19,562 bases of DNA from assembly GCA_028290305.1 (NCBI GenBank), contig JAQGKC010000194.1:1-19562 (forward strand). Reading direction: 5' to 3'. The stretch comes from Bradyrhizobium sp. (GTDB lineage Bacteria; Pseudomonadota; Alphaproteobacteria; Rhizobiales; Xanthobacteraceae). The position numbers were made by a program, and so were the translations under genes. The notes beneath the pieces were generated by a model that was given only the letters and a program-made list of their open reading frames with translations, ran no database searches and was not told the DNA's origin. Below, piece by piece: positions 1 to 7,781 of the stretch (the first letter of the stretch is position 1; each line of letters begins with the position of its first letter).

Positions 1-147
1 ATTGCGGAACATATGAGAAGACGACGGAAAGCCGTGCAAGAGCAGAACGGTGGGAGCATCCCGGGGACCGGCTTCGCGATAGAAGATTTCCAGCCCCTCC
101 ACGTTAAGCGTGCGATAGAAAACGGTCGGCGTAATCGTGTTCGACAT
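1..147 (-). CDS. alpha/beta hydrolase, N-terminal part only (runs off the left edge)
   Basis: Seen: 49 codons from an ATG at 147 reading leftward off the window, beginning MSNTITPTVFYRTLNVEG and containing LLLHGFPSSSHMFRN. The HGFP block after a hydrophobic strand is the oxyanion-hole segment of alpha/beta hydrolases of the epoxide hydrolase/haloalkane dehalogenase type (family knowledge). The nucleophile elbow and the rest of the triad lie outside the window, so the substrate cannot be told. A strong AAGGAGAG site lies at 153-160, inside the 3' end of the upstream MDR gene, whose TAG stop directly abuts this ATG. The two are therefore almost certainly one operon with coupled translation. Confidence 0.85.
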   Translation of the reverse strand, partial: MSNTITPTVFYRTLNVEGLEIFYREAGPRDAPTVLLLHGFPSSSHMFRN

Positions 148-1122
148 CTAAACTCTCCTTCGGCGCGTGAATTGCGCCTTCGTGGGCGTTAGGCAATCCC
201 CTACTCCTGGATGAACGCGGATGATCGTCTTTCCCTTGATCCGCTCGGTCGGGTTGAAGGCGGCAACCGCATCGTCGAGGGCAGCCACTTTGCCGATGTT
301 TGTCCGCAGCCGACCATCCCGGAACCGCTGGACGAGCTCACTCAATTGGGCGCGATCGGGTACGACGACGAAGTCGATAGTCAGACCGCCAGAGGGCCGC
401 GCCTCGGTCGGGCCGGCAATGGTCACCAGCGTTCCTCCGGCGCGAATCACGCCCGCAGACCGCTTCGCGATGTCGCCGCCGAGGACATCGAAAACCAGAT
501 CGACCCCGCCGACATCTTCCAGGGCGCCGTTATCGAGGTCGACGAACTCCTGTGCGCCGAAGTCGAGAGCCGTCTGACGGCCGGCAGCGCGCCCGGTGCC
601 GATGACGTACGCGCCGGCCTCACGTGCGAGCTGGGTCGCCATCGAACCGACTACGCCGGCCGCACCGTGCACGAGGACGGTCTGCCCCGCACGAAGGCGG
701 CCGTGCTCGAACAGCCCCTGCCACGCGGTCAGGCCCGACATCACGAGGGCCGCACCCACGGTGAAGTCAACGTCGCCCGGCAGCGGTGCGAGGTTGCGTG
801 CCTCGACGGCTACATACTCCGCCAGCGTGCCGTCGCGAGTCCAGTCCGTGAGGCCGAACACCCGCTGTCCCACCGACAGTCCCGTCGTGCCATAGCCAAG
901 AGCGGTGACCACTCCGGCCAGCTCGTGCCCGGGGATCGATGGTGTTCGGTCACGGTCGAGGCGATCGGTCCAGGTCGAGGGCCACGTCAGCTCAGTCCCG
1001 ACGAATCCCGACGCATGAACCTGAACGACGACGTCGTTGATCGCTGCCTGCGGCTCGGGCCGCTCCACCAGCTTCATCCCGGCGGTTCCCGCAGCCTGGT
1101 CCGTCACAACGATTGCCTTCAT
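148..1122 (-). CDS. Zinc-independent MDR-superfamily NADP-dependent oxidoreductase (quinone oxidoreductase-like), copy 1
   Basis: 324 residues starting [12 protein letters not shown]. An AGGAG site lies seven bases before the ATG. Order seen: GroES-like N-terminal domain (about 1-120, with [12 protein letters not shown] at 62-73), then a Rossmann NAD(P) domain with HGAAGVVG at 152-159. The Cys ligands of zinc alcohol dehydrogenases are absent, which points to the quinone oxidoreductase/enoyl reductase branch. Enzymes of this branch reduce quinones, enones or similar electrophiles with NADPH in the cytoplasm. The true substrate is unknown. It is nearly a duplicate of the gene at 16765-17682 (33 differences in 305 residues by my alignment). 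It differs at the end: copy 2 stops after IIRVRP, whereas this copy reads on for about 18 more residues ending FTRRRRV, and that extension contains the ribosome site of the downstream hydrolase. Confidence 0.9.
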   Translation of the reverse strand: MKAIVVTDQAAGTAGMKLVERPEPQAAINDVVVQVHASGFVGTELTWPSTWTDRLDRDRTPSIPGHELAGVVTALGYGTTGLSVGQRVFGLTDWTRDGTLAEYVAVEARNLAPLPGDVDFTVGAALVMSGLTAWQGLFEHGRLRAGQTVLVHGAAGVVGSMATQLAREAGAYVIGTGRAAGRQTALDFGAQEFVDLDNGALEDVGGVDLVFDVLGGDIAKRSAGVIRAGGTLVTIAGPTEARPSGGLTIDFVVVPDRAQLSELVQRFRDGRLRTNIGKVAALDDAVAAFNPTERIKGKTIIRVHPGVGDCLTPTKAQFTRRRRV

Positions 1123-1342
1123 CGTCCACTCCTCGCGTGTGGTATGTCGTCATCTTCCGAATTCTTTTGCAGACGAACAAAAATACGACCACGAAACTTG
1201 ATGGTCCAATGACCTGTGGCTATGGAATCGATGCCATCGACGCGGCGCGCGAAAATCAAGGGCGCGGTACAAACATCCGCTTCTCACGCCGAAAGGGAGC
1301 GCTGGAGGGTGATGATTTCGAGATGGCGGTAGGAGCACTCCC

Positions 1343-1585
1343 TCAGGGCTCCGTTTCGACCTCGTGCTCCAAGAGAGCACAGAAGCCATCGACACCGTAA
1401 CGCGCGGTCAACGCGCGGGAATAGAAATCATAACGATCGGGCATTTCCCGATAAAAAGTCACCGACGTAGTCTCAGCCCAGAGGGGCTCAGCTTGGGAGT
1501 GGATGGGTCGCGGGCGTTTACACACATCGCACGTCGTGACCGGGTGTGGACCGCAGGCGAAATCGACCACTGGTATAGTGCACAC
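1343..1585 (-). CDS. possible small Cys-containing protein, function unknown
   Basis: An 80-codon frame starting GTG at 1585 (MCTIPVVDFACG) and ending in TGA at 1343-1345. I recognise no family. It looks more protein-like than the overlapping plus-strand frame. There is a Cys cluster near the start (C11, C19, C22 with H14, in a CDVCKRP context) that could bind metal. After it come EPLWAETTSVTFYREMPDRYDF and an ordinary-looking acidic C-terminus, GFCALLEHEVETEP. No clear Shine-Dalgarno site precedes the GTG, so the start is uncertain. The segment coding EMPDRYDF recurs almost exactly at 7118-7147, which argues that this sequence once spread or was duplicated. It could equally be a remnant. Confidence 0.4.
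   Translation of the reverse strand: MCTIPVVDFACGPHPVTTCDVCKRPRPIHSQAEPLWAETTSVTFYREMPDRYDFYSRALTARYGVDGFCALLEHEVETEP
1418..1447. repeat. 30-base dispersed repeat, copy 1
   Basis: Matches 7118-7147 in the same orientation with a single mismatch (a/g at 1423 and 7123). Its core contains ATAACGATCGGGC and its inner ends GAAAT/ATTTC are inverted. Read on the minus strand both copies encode EMPDRYDF followed by Y or H and S, so it may be a shared coding remnant and not a regulatory element. Confidence 0.75.
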
Positions 1586-1648
1586 TGCATGTCATCCGCC
1601 TAGTGCTGGAATTCCTGATGTGCTTTGGCAATAACCGCGGAGAAGAGA

Positions 1649-2182
1649 ATGCTGCTGCCTCGTCGACCGGTTCCCGAACTGCGCCTGCCGACCCTTGCTC
1701 ATGGCGACTTTGACCTTGCTGCCGACGCACCGAAGTTATTTACGTTGATATCCTTTTATCGCGGGCTCCATTGCCCGGTCTGCCTCAAGTATCTGCGCGA
1801 CCTGGAAAAGCTGATCCCTGAATATGAGCGTCGCGGCACAAAGGTCATCGCCGTCAGCTCTGACGTTACCGAGCGCGCTCAGGAAATGGCGAGCAAGGTC
1901 GGCACCAGTTTGCGATTCGGGCATTCGCTGCCGCTCACGGTTGCTCGCAAATGGGGACTCTATATTTCGTCGTCGCGTGGAAAGACATCGATTAACATCG
2001 AGGAGCCGCCGCTATTTTCGGAGCCAGCCGTATTCCTCGTCCGCCCGGACGGTACTTTGTATTACGGCGCGGTTCAAACAATGCCGTTCGCACGCCCGCT
2101 GTTCTCGGAATTGCTTCAGGCGATCGACTTCACCATCGCCAATGATTATCCGGCGCGTGGCGAGTATGAGGGCCCTCTCTGA
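1649..2182 (+). CDS. Peroxiredoxin-like (AhpC/TSA superfamily) thiol protein
   Basis: 177 residues from ATG 1649. This start is chosen because GGAG lies six bases upstream. An upstream TTG at 1625 would add eight residues without a good ribosome site. Seen: a thioredoxin fold beginning MLLPRRPVPELRLPTL, the redox motif RGLHCPVCLKYL with C42 and C45 as CPVC at the usual place after the first beta strand and at the head of a helix, then SSDVTERAQ, an FSEPAVFLVRPDGTLYYGAVQTM stretch typical of peroxiredoxin-like proteins, and a C-terminal helix. Family members reduce peroxides or act as thiol-disulphide oxidoreductases. The CxxC in place of TxxC suggests the atypical PRX-like branch. No signal peptide is seen, so it is probably cytoplasmic. 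Transcribed alone; the downstream spacer holds a dispersed repeat. Confidence 0.85.
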   Translation: MLLPRRPVPELRLPTLAHGDFDLAADAPKLFTLISFYRGLHCPVCLKYLRDLEKLIPEYERRGTKVIAVSSDVTERAQEMASKVGTSLRFGHSLPLTVARKWGLYISSSRGKTSINIEEPPLFSEPAVFLVRPDGTLYYGAVQTMPFARPLFSELLQAIDFTIANDYPARGEYEGPL

Positions 2183-2426
2183 GCGTCCGTCGATCTTTGA
2201 GTTGCCTAGCGCGCGGCAATAACGATCGTTTATCGACTCCATGGCGAGAGGTGATTTCCCTCGCCGGCATTGCAAGGTCATTCTCCAAGCATCGTCGTGG
2301 CGAAACTTGCGGTTCCGCGATCGATACGCGGAACACGATGGAAGATTGAAAAGGCAGGGGGTCGATATGCAAAGCAACGACGTAATCGAAATCGTCGCGC
2401 CATGGACACACTGACATTACGACGGC
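2183..2426. other. non-coding spacer with dispersed repeat
   Basis: Contains the 72-base repeat at 2217-2288 just after the peroxiredoxin-like gene. From 2289 to 2426 I find no convincing reading frame, and a TGA at 2412-2414 closes the frame of the histidine kinase remnant that follows. Confidence 0.5.
2217..2288. repeat. 72-base palindromic dispersed repeat, copy 1
   Basis: Matches 9311-9382 in the same orientation with four mismatches. It includes the near-palindrome ATAACGATCGTTTAT, then a hairpin with arms GGCGAG (2243-2248) and CTCGCC (2260-2265) around a short loop. Both copies lie between genes and encode nothing convincing. It resembles the short repetitive extragenic elements of bradyrhizobia (inference from memory of the group, not searched). 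Its GAGAGGTGATTTC core also occurs at 13887-13899. Confidence 0.85.
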
Positions 2427-2564
2427 GCTATTGAAATCAAGTCCGAGGTCGGCATCGGAACAGCGGTGCGAATGCTGCTGCCTGTATCGAGACCGGTCGA
2501 CGGTAACAGTGTCGACCTGTCCAATTCAATGCAACATTCTAGGTCCTTGGGGAGACGGAAGTGA
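2427..2564 (+). pseudogene. C-terminal remnant of a sensor histidine kinase
   Basis: An open frame of 45 codons plus stop reads AIEIKSEVGIGTAVRMLLP and then an unrelated-looking tail, ending TGA at 2562-2564. The conserved block G(A/T)(I/V)xIxSExGxGTxVRxxLP is the last piece of the HATPase domain of histidine kinases, including its G2-box region. The frame is closed upstream by TGA at 2412, and no H-box, N-box or G1-box is present, so only the last tens of residues survive. The remnant's stop overlaps the GTG of the efflux adaptor, which suggests that a two-component system once stood directly upstream of the pump operon. Confidence 0.6.
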
Positions 2565-3793
2565 GTACGACTGACAGAACGGAGCATCCGGCTCCGGCGA
2601 CCCGGCTCGATCGCGGTTCGTTTCGTCGCCTTCCACGATGCGGCGGGGCACCGATCGGTATGCTGTTCGCGTTGGCGCTCGCTGGCTGCGGCGAGAAGGC
2701 GCAATCGCAGGCCGCCGCGCCGCCGCCGGTGACGGTGGCGCAACCGGTCAAACGGACGGTCACAGATTGGGACGAGTTCACCGGTCGCTTCGAGGCGATC
2801 GAGGAGGTTCAGATTCGCGCCCGCGTCGGCGGCTTCGTCAACAGTGTCGAGTTCAAGGACGGTGCGATCGTCCACGCCGGCGATCTGCTTTACATCATCG
2901 ATCCGCGCCCGTTCGAGGCGGTCGTGCTGCAGGCCGAAGGTCAGCTCGCTGACGCGCGCGCCAAGGGGGAGCTTGCCAAGCGTGATCTCGAGCGCGGGCT
3001 GACCCTGGTGCAGACCAGCGCGGTCTCGGAGCAAGTCGTCGATCAGCGCCGCCAGGCGTTGCAGGCGGCGCGCGCCGCCGAGACGCAGGCCGAGGGTGCG
3101 CTAAAGGCCGCGCAGCTCAATGTCGAATTCAGCCATGTGGTGGCCCCGATCACCGGCCGCGTCAGCCGCCATCTGGTGACGCCCGGCAACCTCGTGCAAG
3201 GCAGCGAGGGCGGTGCAACGCTGCTCACCTCGATCGTCTCGCTCGATCCGATCTACATCTATTTCGATGTCGACGAGGCGACCTATCAGCGCAACAGCAA
3301 GCTCTGGTTCGCGGGCAAGCGGCCGAGTTCGCGCGATACGGCGAACCCGGTGCAGGTGACGCTGACCGGCCAAACCAAGCCCTCGCATGAGGGCACAACG
3401 GATTTTCTCGACAACCGCCTCGATGTCTCGACCGCCACGCTGCGCAGCCGCGCCGTGATCCCCAATAAGGATCTGTCGGTGCTGCCGGGTCAATTCGGCC
3501 GCGTCCGGCTGATCGGCAGCGCGCCTTACGAGGCCTTGCTGTTGCCGGACTCCGCGATCGCGACCGACCAGTCGCGCAAGATCGTGTTCGTGGTCAAGGA
3601 CGACAACACGGTGGAAGCAAGACCGGTCGTGCTCGGGCCACTCGACGAGGGGCTGCGGGTGGTCCGTGAGGGGCTCAAGCCGGAGGACCGCGTCATCGTC
3701 GACGGCCTGCAGCGCGCCCGCGTCGGCGCCAAGGTGACACCGAAAATGGCGCAAGCGCCGGCAGGCGATAAGCCCGCAGGTGCCAAGCCATGA
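2561..3793 (+). CDS. RND efflux periplasmic adaptor lipoprotein (MexE/AcrA-type membrane fusion protein)
   Basis: 410 residues from GTG 2561, preceded by GGGGAGA six bases upstream. A lipobox LALAGC places the lipidated Cys at residue 43, after a long charged N-terminus; an internal Met at 34 would give a conventional short signal. Then follow, in order, the barrel-sandwich start (VGGFVNSVEFKDGAIVHAGD), an alpha-hairpin rich in Ala, Glu and Gln (about 130-190), the second lipoyl half (APITGRVSRHLVTPGNLV), beta-barrel and membrane-proximal domains, and a Pro/Ala-rich tail. It would link the inner-membrane pump to an outer-membrane channel, which is not encoded here. The stop overlaps the pump start by four bases (ATGA), so translation is coupled. 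Confidence 0.93.
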   Translation: MSTTDRTEHPAPATRLDRGSFRRLPRCGGAPIGMLFALALAGCGEKAQSQAAAPPPVTVAQPVKRTVTDWDEFTGRFEAIEEVQIRARVGGFVNSVEFKDGAIVHAGDLLYIIDPRPFEAVVLQAEGQLADARAKGELAKRDLERGLTLVQTSAVSEQVVDQRRQALQAARAAETQAEGALKAAQLNVEFSHVVAPITGRVSRHLVTPGNLVQGSEGGATLLTSIVSLDPIYIYFDVDEATYQRNSKLWFAGKRPSSRDTANPVQVTLTGQTKPSHEGTTDFLDNRLDVSTATLRSRAVIPNKDLSVLPGQFGRVRLIGSAPYEALLLPDSAIATDQSRKIVFVVKDDNTVEARPVVLGPLDEGLRVVREGLKPEDRVIVDGLQRARVGAKVTPKMAQAPAGDKPAGAKP

Positions 3794-6700
3794 ATCTCGG
3801 CAGGCTTTCCATCAACCAGCCCATCCTTGCGATGGTGCTGTCGATCGTGCTTTTGATCGTCGGCGCGATCGCCTACCAGACGCTGCCGGTCTCGGAATAT
3901 CCGCAGGTGGCGCCGCCGACTGTTACCGTCACCACGCAATATCCGGGCGCCTCGGCGCAGACCGTATCCGACACCGTCGCCGCCCCGATCGAGCAGGAGA
4001 TCAACGGCGTCGAAGACATGCTGTATCTCTACAGCCAGGCGACCTCGAATGGCCAGCTCACCATCACCGTCACCTTCAAGCTCGGCACCGACCTCGACAA
4101 GGCCCAGGTGCTGGTGCAGAATCGCGTCGCGATCGCGCAGCCGCGGCTGCCCGAGGAGGTGCAACGCAACGGCGTCGTCACCCGCAAGAACTCGCCCGAC
4201 ATCCTGATGGCAGTGTTCGTGCTGTCGCCCGACGACACCTTCGATCAGCTCTACATCTCCAACTACACGTTGCTGCAGGTCCGCGATCAGCTTTTGCGGC
4301 TCGACGGCGTCGGCGACATCCAGATGTTCGGCGCGCGCGACTACTCGATGCGGTTGTGGCTCGATCCTGACCGGATCGCCAATCTCGGTCTGACATCGAG
4401 CGAGGTGCTGGCAGCGATCCGGGCGCAGAATCTGCAAATCGCAGGCGGACAGATCGCGGAGCCGCCGATCGCCGATCGCGCATTCCAGCCGAACCTCGTC
4501 TTCACTGGCCGCCTCAAAGATATCAGGCAGTTCGAGGACATCGTGGTGAAGGCCGGCTCCGACGGCCGTACCGTGCAGCTGCGCGACGTCGCCCGTGTCG
4601 AGCTCGGTGCGTTGTCCTACGCCACCAGCAGCTTCATCCTGCGCAAGTCGGCCGTCGCAATGGTGGTGACGCAACGGCCCGGATCGAACGCGCTCGCCAC
4701 CGCGAAGCATATCTCCGACACGATGGCGCAGCTCAAGACGAGCTTCCCGAAGGGGCTCGACTACAATATCGGCTACAACCCCACCGAATTCATCGCCCAA
4801 TCGGTCCATGAGCTGATCAAAACGATCTACGAGGCGATGGCGCTCGTCGTCATCGTGGTGCTGGTGTTTTTGCAGGGGTGGCGGCCCGCGATCATCCCGA
4901 TCATCGCGATCCCGGTGTCGCTGGTCGGCACTTTCGCGGTGATGGCCGCGCTCGGATTCTCGATTAATAATTTGACGCTTTTCGGTCTGGTCCTCGCGGT
5001 CGGCATCGTGGTCGACGACGCTATCGTGGTTGTCGAAAATGTCGAGCGACATCTCCAGCTCGGTATGAGCCGGCGCGAGGCGGCGCTCAAGACCATGGAA
5101 GAGGTCGGCGGCGCGCTGGTCTCGATCGCGCTGGTGCTCTGCGCGGTGTTCGTGCCGACAGCCTTCCTGGGCGGCATTTCCGGACAGTTCTTCCAGCAAT
5201 TCGCCGTCACGATTGCGGTCGCGACCGCGATCTCCTGCTTCTGCTCGCTGACGCTGTCGCCGGCACTGGCCTCGCAGATCCTTACTCCGCACGAGGACAA
5301 GCGGCCGCCGGCGCGCTGGAACATCGTCGCGCGCGGCTGGGACAGCTTCACCGCACTGTTCAACCGTATCTTCGATCGCCTGGCCCACGGCTACGCGGCC
5401 GCCGCCGACTTCATGATCCGGCACACGGTGGTTATGCTTGTGATCTATTTCGCGTTGATCGGCAGCGCCGGCTGGCTGCTCGCCACCACCTCGCAGGGCT
5501 TCATTCCGGCACAGGATCGCGGTTACCTCATCATCTCGGCGCAATTGCCAGGCGCCGCGTCGCTGACGCGGACCACTGCGGTGGTGCGCGAAATCGAGCG
5601 GATTGCGCTGGATACGCCCGGTATCGTCCGTGTCGGGGCCTTCACCGGGTTCTCCGGTGCGACGCGCACGCAGGCCGGCAACGCCGCGGCGTTGTTCCCG
5701 GTGTTCGACGAGCCGGAGGCACGGCAGAAGAAGGGGTTGTCGGCCAACGCGATCACAGCCGATCTGCGCAAGCGGCTTTCGGTGATCCAGGGCGCTTTCA
5801 TCATCGTCATTCCACCGCCCGCGGTGCCAGGCATCGGCACCGGCGGCGGCTTCACCATCCGCATCCAGGATCGACAAGGGCGCGGTCCCGAGCTGCTCGC
5901 AGCCGCGACCGACGAACTCGTCGCCGCCGCGCGGAAGTCGCCAAACCTGACCTCGGTATTCTCGCCGTTCACGGCGAATACGCCGCAATTGTTCGTCGAT
6001 ATCGACCGTATCAAGGCGCAGAAGCTCGGGGTGCCGATCGCCAACGTCACCGACACGATCGAGACTTACTTTGGCTCGACCTATGTCAACGACTTCAACC
6101 TGTTCGGGCGCACCTATCACGTCACCGCACAGGCCGATCTCCCCTTCCGCATGGAGACCTCCGATCTCGCGCGGCTGCGTACCCGTAACGCCGCTGGCGA
6201 CATGGTGATGCTCGGAAGCGTCGTGGACTTCAAGGACATCTCGGGACCCGATCGCGTCGCGCGCTACAATCTCTACTCGGCGTCCGAACTGCAGGGTGAG
6301 CCGGCACCGGGCGTGAGCTCGACGACGGCGCTCAACACCATCAAGCAACTGGCCGACGAAATATTGCCGAGCGGCTTTTCCTTCGAATGGACCGATCTGT
6401 CCTATCAACAGGTGACGGATGGCAATGCCGGCCTCTATGTGTTCCCGATCTGCGTACTGTTCGTCTATCTGGTGCTGGCGGCGCAATATGGTAGCTGGAC
6501 GCTGCCGTTCGCGGTGATCCTGATCGTGCCGATGTGCCTGTTCGCGGCCACCATCGGCGTGCGCATCATGGGCCAGGACGTCAACATCCTGACCCAGATC
6601 GGCTTCCTGGTGCTGGTAGGACTTGCGGCCAAGAACGCGATCCTGATCGTCGAGTTCGCGCGCGACATCGAGCTCGAGGGCAGGTCGCGGCTGGAGGCTG

Positions 6701-6963
6701 TCATCGAGGCCTGTCGGCTCCGCCTGCGGCCGATCCTGATGACCTCGTTCGCCTTCATCCTCGGCGTGCTGCCGCTCGTCATCTCCACCGGCTCCGGATC
6801 GGAAATGCGCCAGGCGGTCGGCGTCGCCGTGTTCTTCGGCATGCTCGGCGTCACGCTGTTCGGCCTGATCTTCACGCCGATCTTCTACATGGTGGTGCGC
6901 AACCTCGCGGAAGGCAAGAACGAGGGCAAGCCGACCCAGACGATGGTAGCCGCGGCGGAGTGA
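3790..6963 (+). CDS. RND-family multidrug efflux pump, inner-membrane transporter (HAE1 type, MexF/OqxB-like)
   Basis: 1057 residues, full family length. N-terminus MNLGRLSINQPILAMVLSIV is the first transmembrane segment, followed by the periplasmic porter domain (SEYPQVAPPTVTVTTQYPGA). The proton-relay residues are seen: D409 and D410 in GIVVDDAIVVVENVER of TM4, and K948 in GLAAKNAILIVEFARD of TM10. The two halves show the expected internal duplication, and the second periplasmic loop contains TGFSGATRTQAGNAA and the PPPAVPGIGTGGGF stretch seen in MexF-like pumps. It exports hydrophobic or amphiphilic compounds by proton antiport. It overlaps the adaptor by ATGA. No outer-membrane factor or regulator follows, so it presumably borrows a TolC/OprM-like channel from elsewhere. 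Confidence 0.95.
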   Translation: MNLGRLSINQPILAMVLSIVLLIVGAIAYQTLPVSEYPQVAPPTVTVTTQYPGASAQTVSDTVAAPIEQEINGVEDMLYLYSQATSNGQLTITVTFKLGTDLDKAQVLVQNRVAIAQPRLPEEVQRNGVVTRKNSPDILMAVFVLSPDDTFDQLYISNYTLLQVRDQLLRLDGVGDIQMFGARDYSMRLWLDPDRIANLGLTSSEVLAAIRAQNLQIAGGQIAEPPIADRAFQPNLVFTGRLKDIRQFEDIVVKAGSDGRTVQLRDVARVELGALSYATSSFILRKSAVAMVVTQRPGSNALATAKHISDTMAQLKTSFPKGLDYNIGYNPTEFIAQSVHELIKTIYEAMALVVIVVLVFLQGWRPAIIPIIAIPVSLVGTFAVMAALGFSINNLTLFGLVLAVGIVVDDAIVVVENVERHLQLGMSRREAALKTMEEVGGALVSIALVLCAVFVPTAFLGGISGQFFQQFAVTIAVATAISCFCSLTLSPALASQILTPHEDKRPPARWNIVARGWDSFTALFNRIFDRLAHGYAAAADFMIRHTVVMLVIYFALIGSAGWLLATTSQGFIPAQDRGYLIISAQLPGAASLTRTTAVVREIERIALDTPGIVRVGAFTGFSGATRTQAGNAAALFPVFDEPEARQKKGLSANAITADLRKRLSVIQGAFIIVIPPPAVPGIGTGGGFTIRIQDRQGRGPELLAAATDELVAAARKSPNLTSVFSPFTANTPQLFVDIDRIKAQKLGVPIANVTDTIETYFGSTYVNDFNLFGRTYHVTAQADLPFRMETSDLARLRTRNAAGDMVMLGSVVDFKDISGPDRVARYNLYSASELQGEPAPGVSSTTALNTIKQLADEILPSGFSFEWTDLSYQQVTDGNAGLYVFPICVLFVYLVLAAQYGSWTLPFAVILIVPMCLFAATIGVRIMGQDVNILTQIGFLVLVGLAAKNAILIVEFARDIELEGRSRLEAVIEACRLRLRPILMTSFAFILGVLPLVISTGSGSEMRQAVGVAVFFGMLGVTLFGLIFTPIFYMVVRNLAEGKNEGKPTQTMVAAAE

Positions 6964-7313
6964 GTCGCGGTGACGCCGATGCGCGATGAAGCCGGAACAC
7001 TATCGCTGTCACCCTGACAAGCGCCTCGATCGGCCGGTCTCCGAGAGTTGACCAAATCTGCCCGTATTAGCCGCGCGCTTCCTCTGCCGTGGGATGCGGC
7101 CATGGCGCCGGGCGAGTGGAATGGAAATCATAACGATCGGGCATTTCTAATGGTTGGCGTGCCGGCATATCCTTTCTGTGCATCTAAACGGGCTGACCTG
7201 TGACGGTTGTGTGGAGTGCTTGCCAGCATAGGACGGCGTGATCGTCCTCTTGGGTGGCTGGACTTCCGCGTCACAAGGACCCGCTCCAGCAACCGATCAT
7301 GTAGGAGTCACCG
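6964..7313. other. non-coding spacer after the pump operon
   Basis: Holds the second 30-base repeat (7118-7147) and the leader of the small membrane protein gene. I see no convincing gene and no strong terminator hairpin with a T run. Confidence 0.4.
7118..7147. repeat. 30-base dispersed repeat, copy 2
   Basis: Direct copy of 1418-1447 with one mismatch. On the minus strand an ATG at 7145 would give MPDRYDFHSTRPAPWPHPTA and then stop after 25 residues. It has no clear ribosome site and is more likely a fragment of the same sequence that lies in the possible gene at 1343-1585. Confidence 0.75.
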
Positions 7314-7715
7314 ATGTCGTTCCGCTTCATCACCAAATCTATCCACGCCTACCTGATCGATTATCCAGTCGCGATCGTCCTGATCGCAGCGCCGTTCGTG
7401 CTGAAGCTCGGCCAGAGCGGACCGGTCGCAATGTGGCTTTCGGTTGTTGCCGGTGTCGCCGCGCTGCTCTTGGCCGCTGTGACCGACCATCCCACCGGTC
7501 TCGTCCGGATCATCCCCTACTGGCTGCACCTATGGGTCGATCGCGCCGTCGGCGTGGTGTTTGTTATCGCACCGTTTGCCTTCAAATTCATTGGGCTCGA
7601 CGCCTGGTACTACTGGGTCCTCGCTGCCGCTGTCCTGCTCACGACGTCAGTCTTTAACGCGCCTGAGGAGCCAGTCGCGACGCGTTCGGGATTGGACAGG
7701 CGTGCAGCGGGTTGA
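7314..7715 (+). CDS. small four-helix membrane protein with internal repeat (SPW-repeat-like)
   Basis: 133 residues from ATG 7314, with GTAGGAG about six bases upstream. Four hydrophobic segments are seen (about 17-33, 38-56, 77-95, 98-113). The two halves repeat: YPVAIVLIAAPFVLKLG in the first and AVGVVFVIAPFAFKFIG in the second. This two-fold layout resembles SPW-repeat membrane proteins, whose function is not known, though the diagnostic SPW triplet reads APF here. The C-terminal tail (SGLDRRAAG) and the stop codon fall in DNA homologous to the end of an MDR gene, so the natural C-terminus may have been replaced when that fragment was joined. Confidence 0.75.
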   Translation: MSFRFITKSIHAYLIDYPVAIVLIAAPFVLKLGQSGPVAMWLSVVAGVAALLLAAVTDHPTGLVRIIPYWLHLWVDRAVGVVFVIAPFAFKFIGLDAWYYWVLAAAVLLTTSVFNAPEEPVATRSGLDRRAAG

Positions 7716-7781
7716 AGGCGGCGGCGTCGAGGGTCGAGACGTTGCCGATTTTCGTCCGCAGCCGTCCGTCACGAACCCGCG
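7708..7781 (-). pseudogene. 3' remnant of a third MDR oxidoreductase gene
   Basis: Read on the minus strand it encodes VRDGRLRTKIGNVSTLDAAAFN, matching (F/V)[27 protein letters not shown] near the C-terminus of the two full copies at 148-1122 and 16765-17682. Compared with those it has lost two codons (DDAVAAFN to DAAAFN). Similarity stops abruptly on both sides, and the plus-strand membrane protein gene ends inside it. It is too short to function. Confidence 0.75.

Larger units (their letters stand above)
1123..1648. other. spacer between divergent genes
   Basis: This carries the start regions of the leftward MDR gene and the rightward peroxiredoxin-like gene, so promoters for both should lie here. 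Apart from the possible small gene on the minus strand and the 30-base repeat at 1418-1447, I see nothing recognisable in 1123-1342. A TATAGT at 1574-1579 resembles a -10 box, but no -35 sits at proper spacing. Confidence 0.4.

Noticed and set aside
1547..1579. Sigma-70-like promoter with TATAGT at 1574-1579
   Set aside because: The only -35-like hexamer (TGGACC) is about 21 bases away, too far for a standard promoter.
2201..2300. Possible IS end or CRISPR-like repeat unit
   Set aside because: There are only two dispersed copies 7 kb apart, with no regular spacers, no transposase and no Cas gene in the window.
3526..6486. 986-codon open frame on the minus strand, opposite the RND genes
   Set aside because: It is an antisense shadow of a high-GC gene: rich in Arg, His, Asp and Gln with no fold-like pattern, while the plus strand encodes a full RND pump with all expected motifs.
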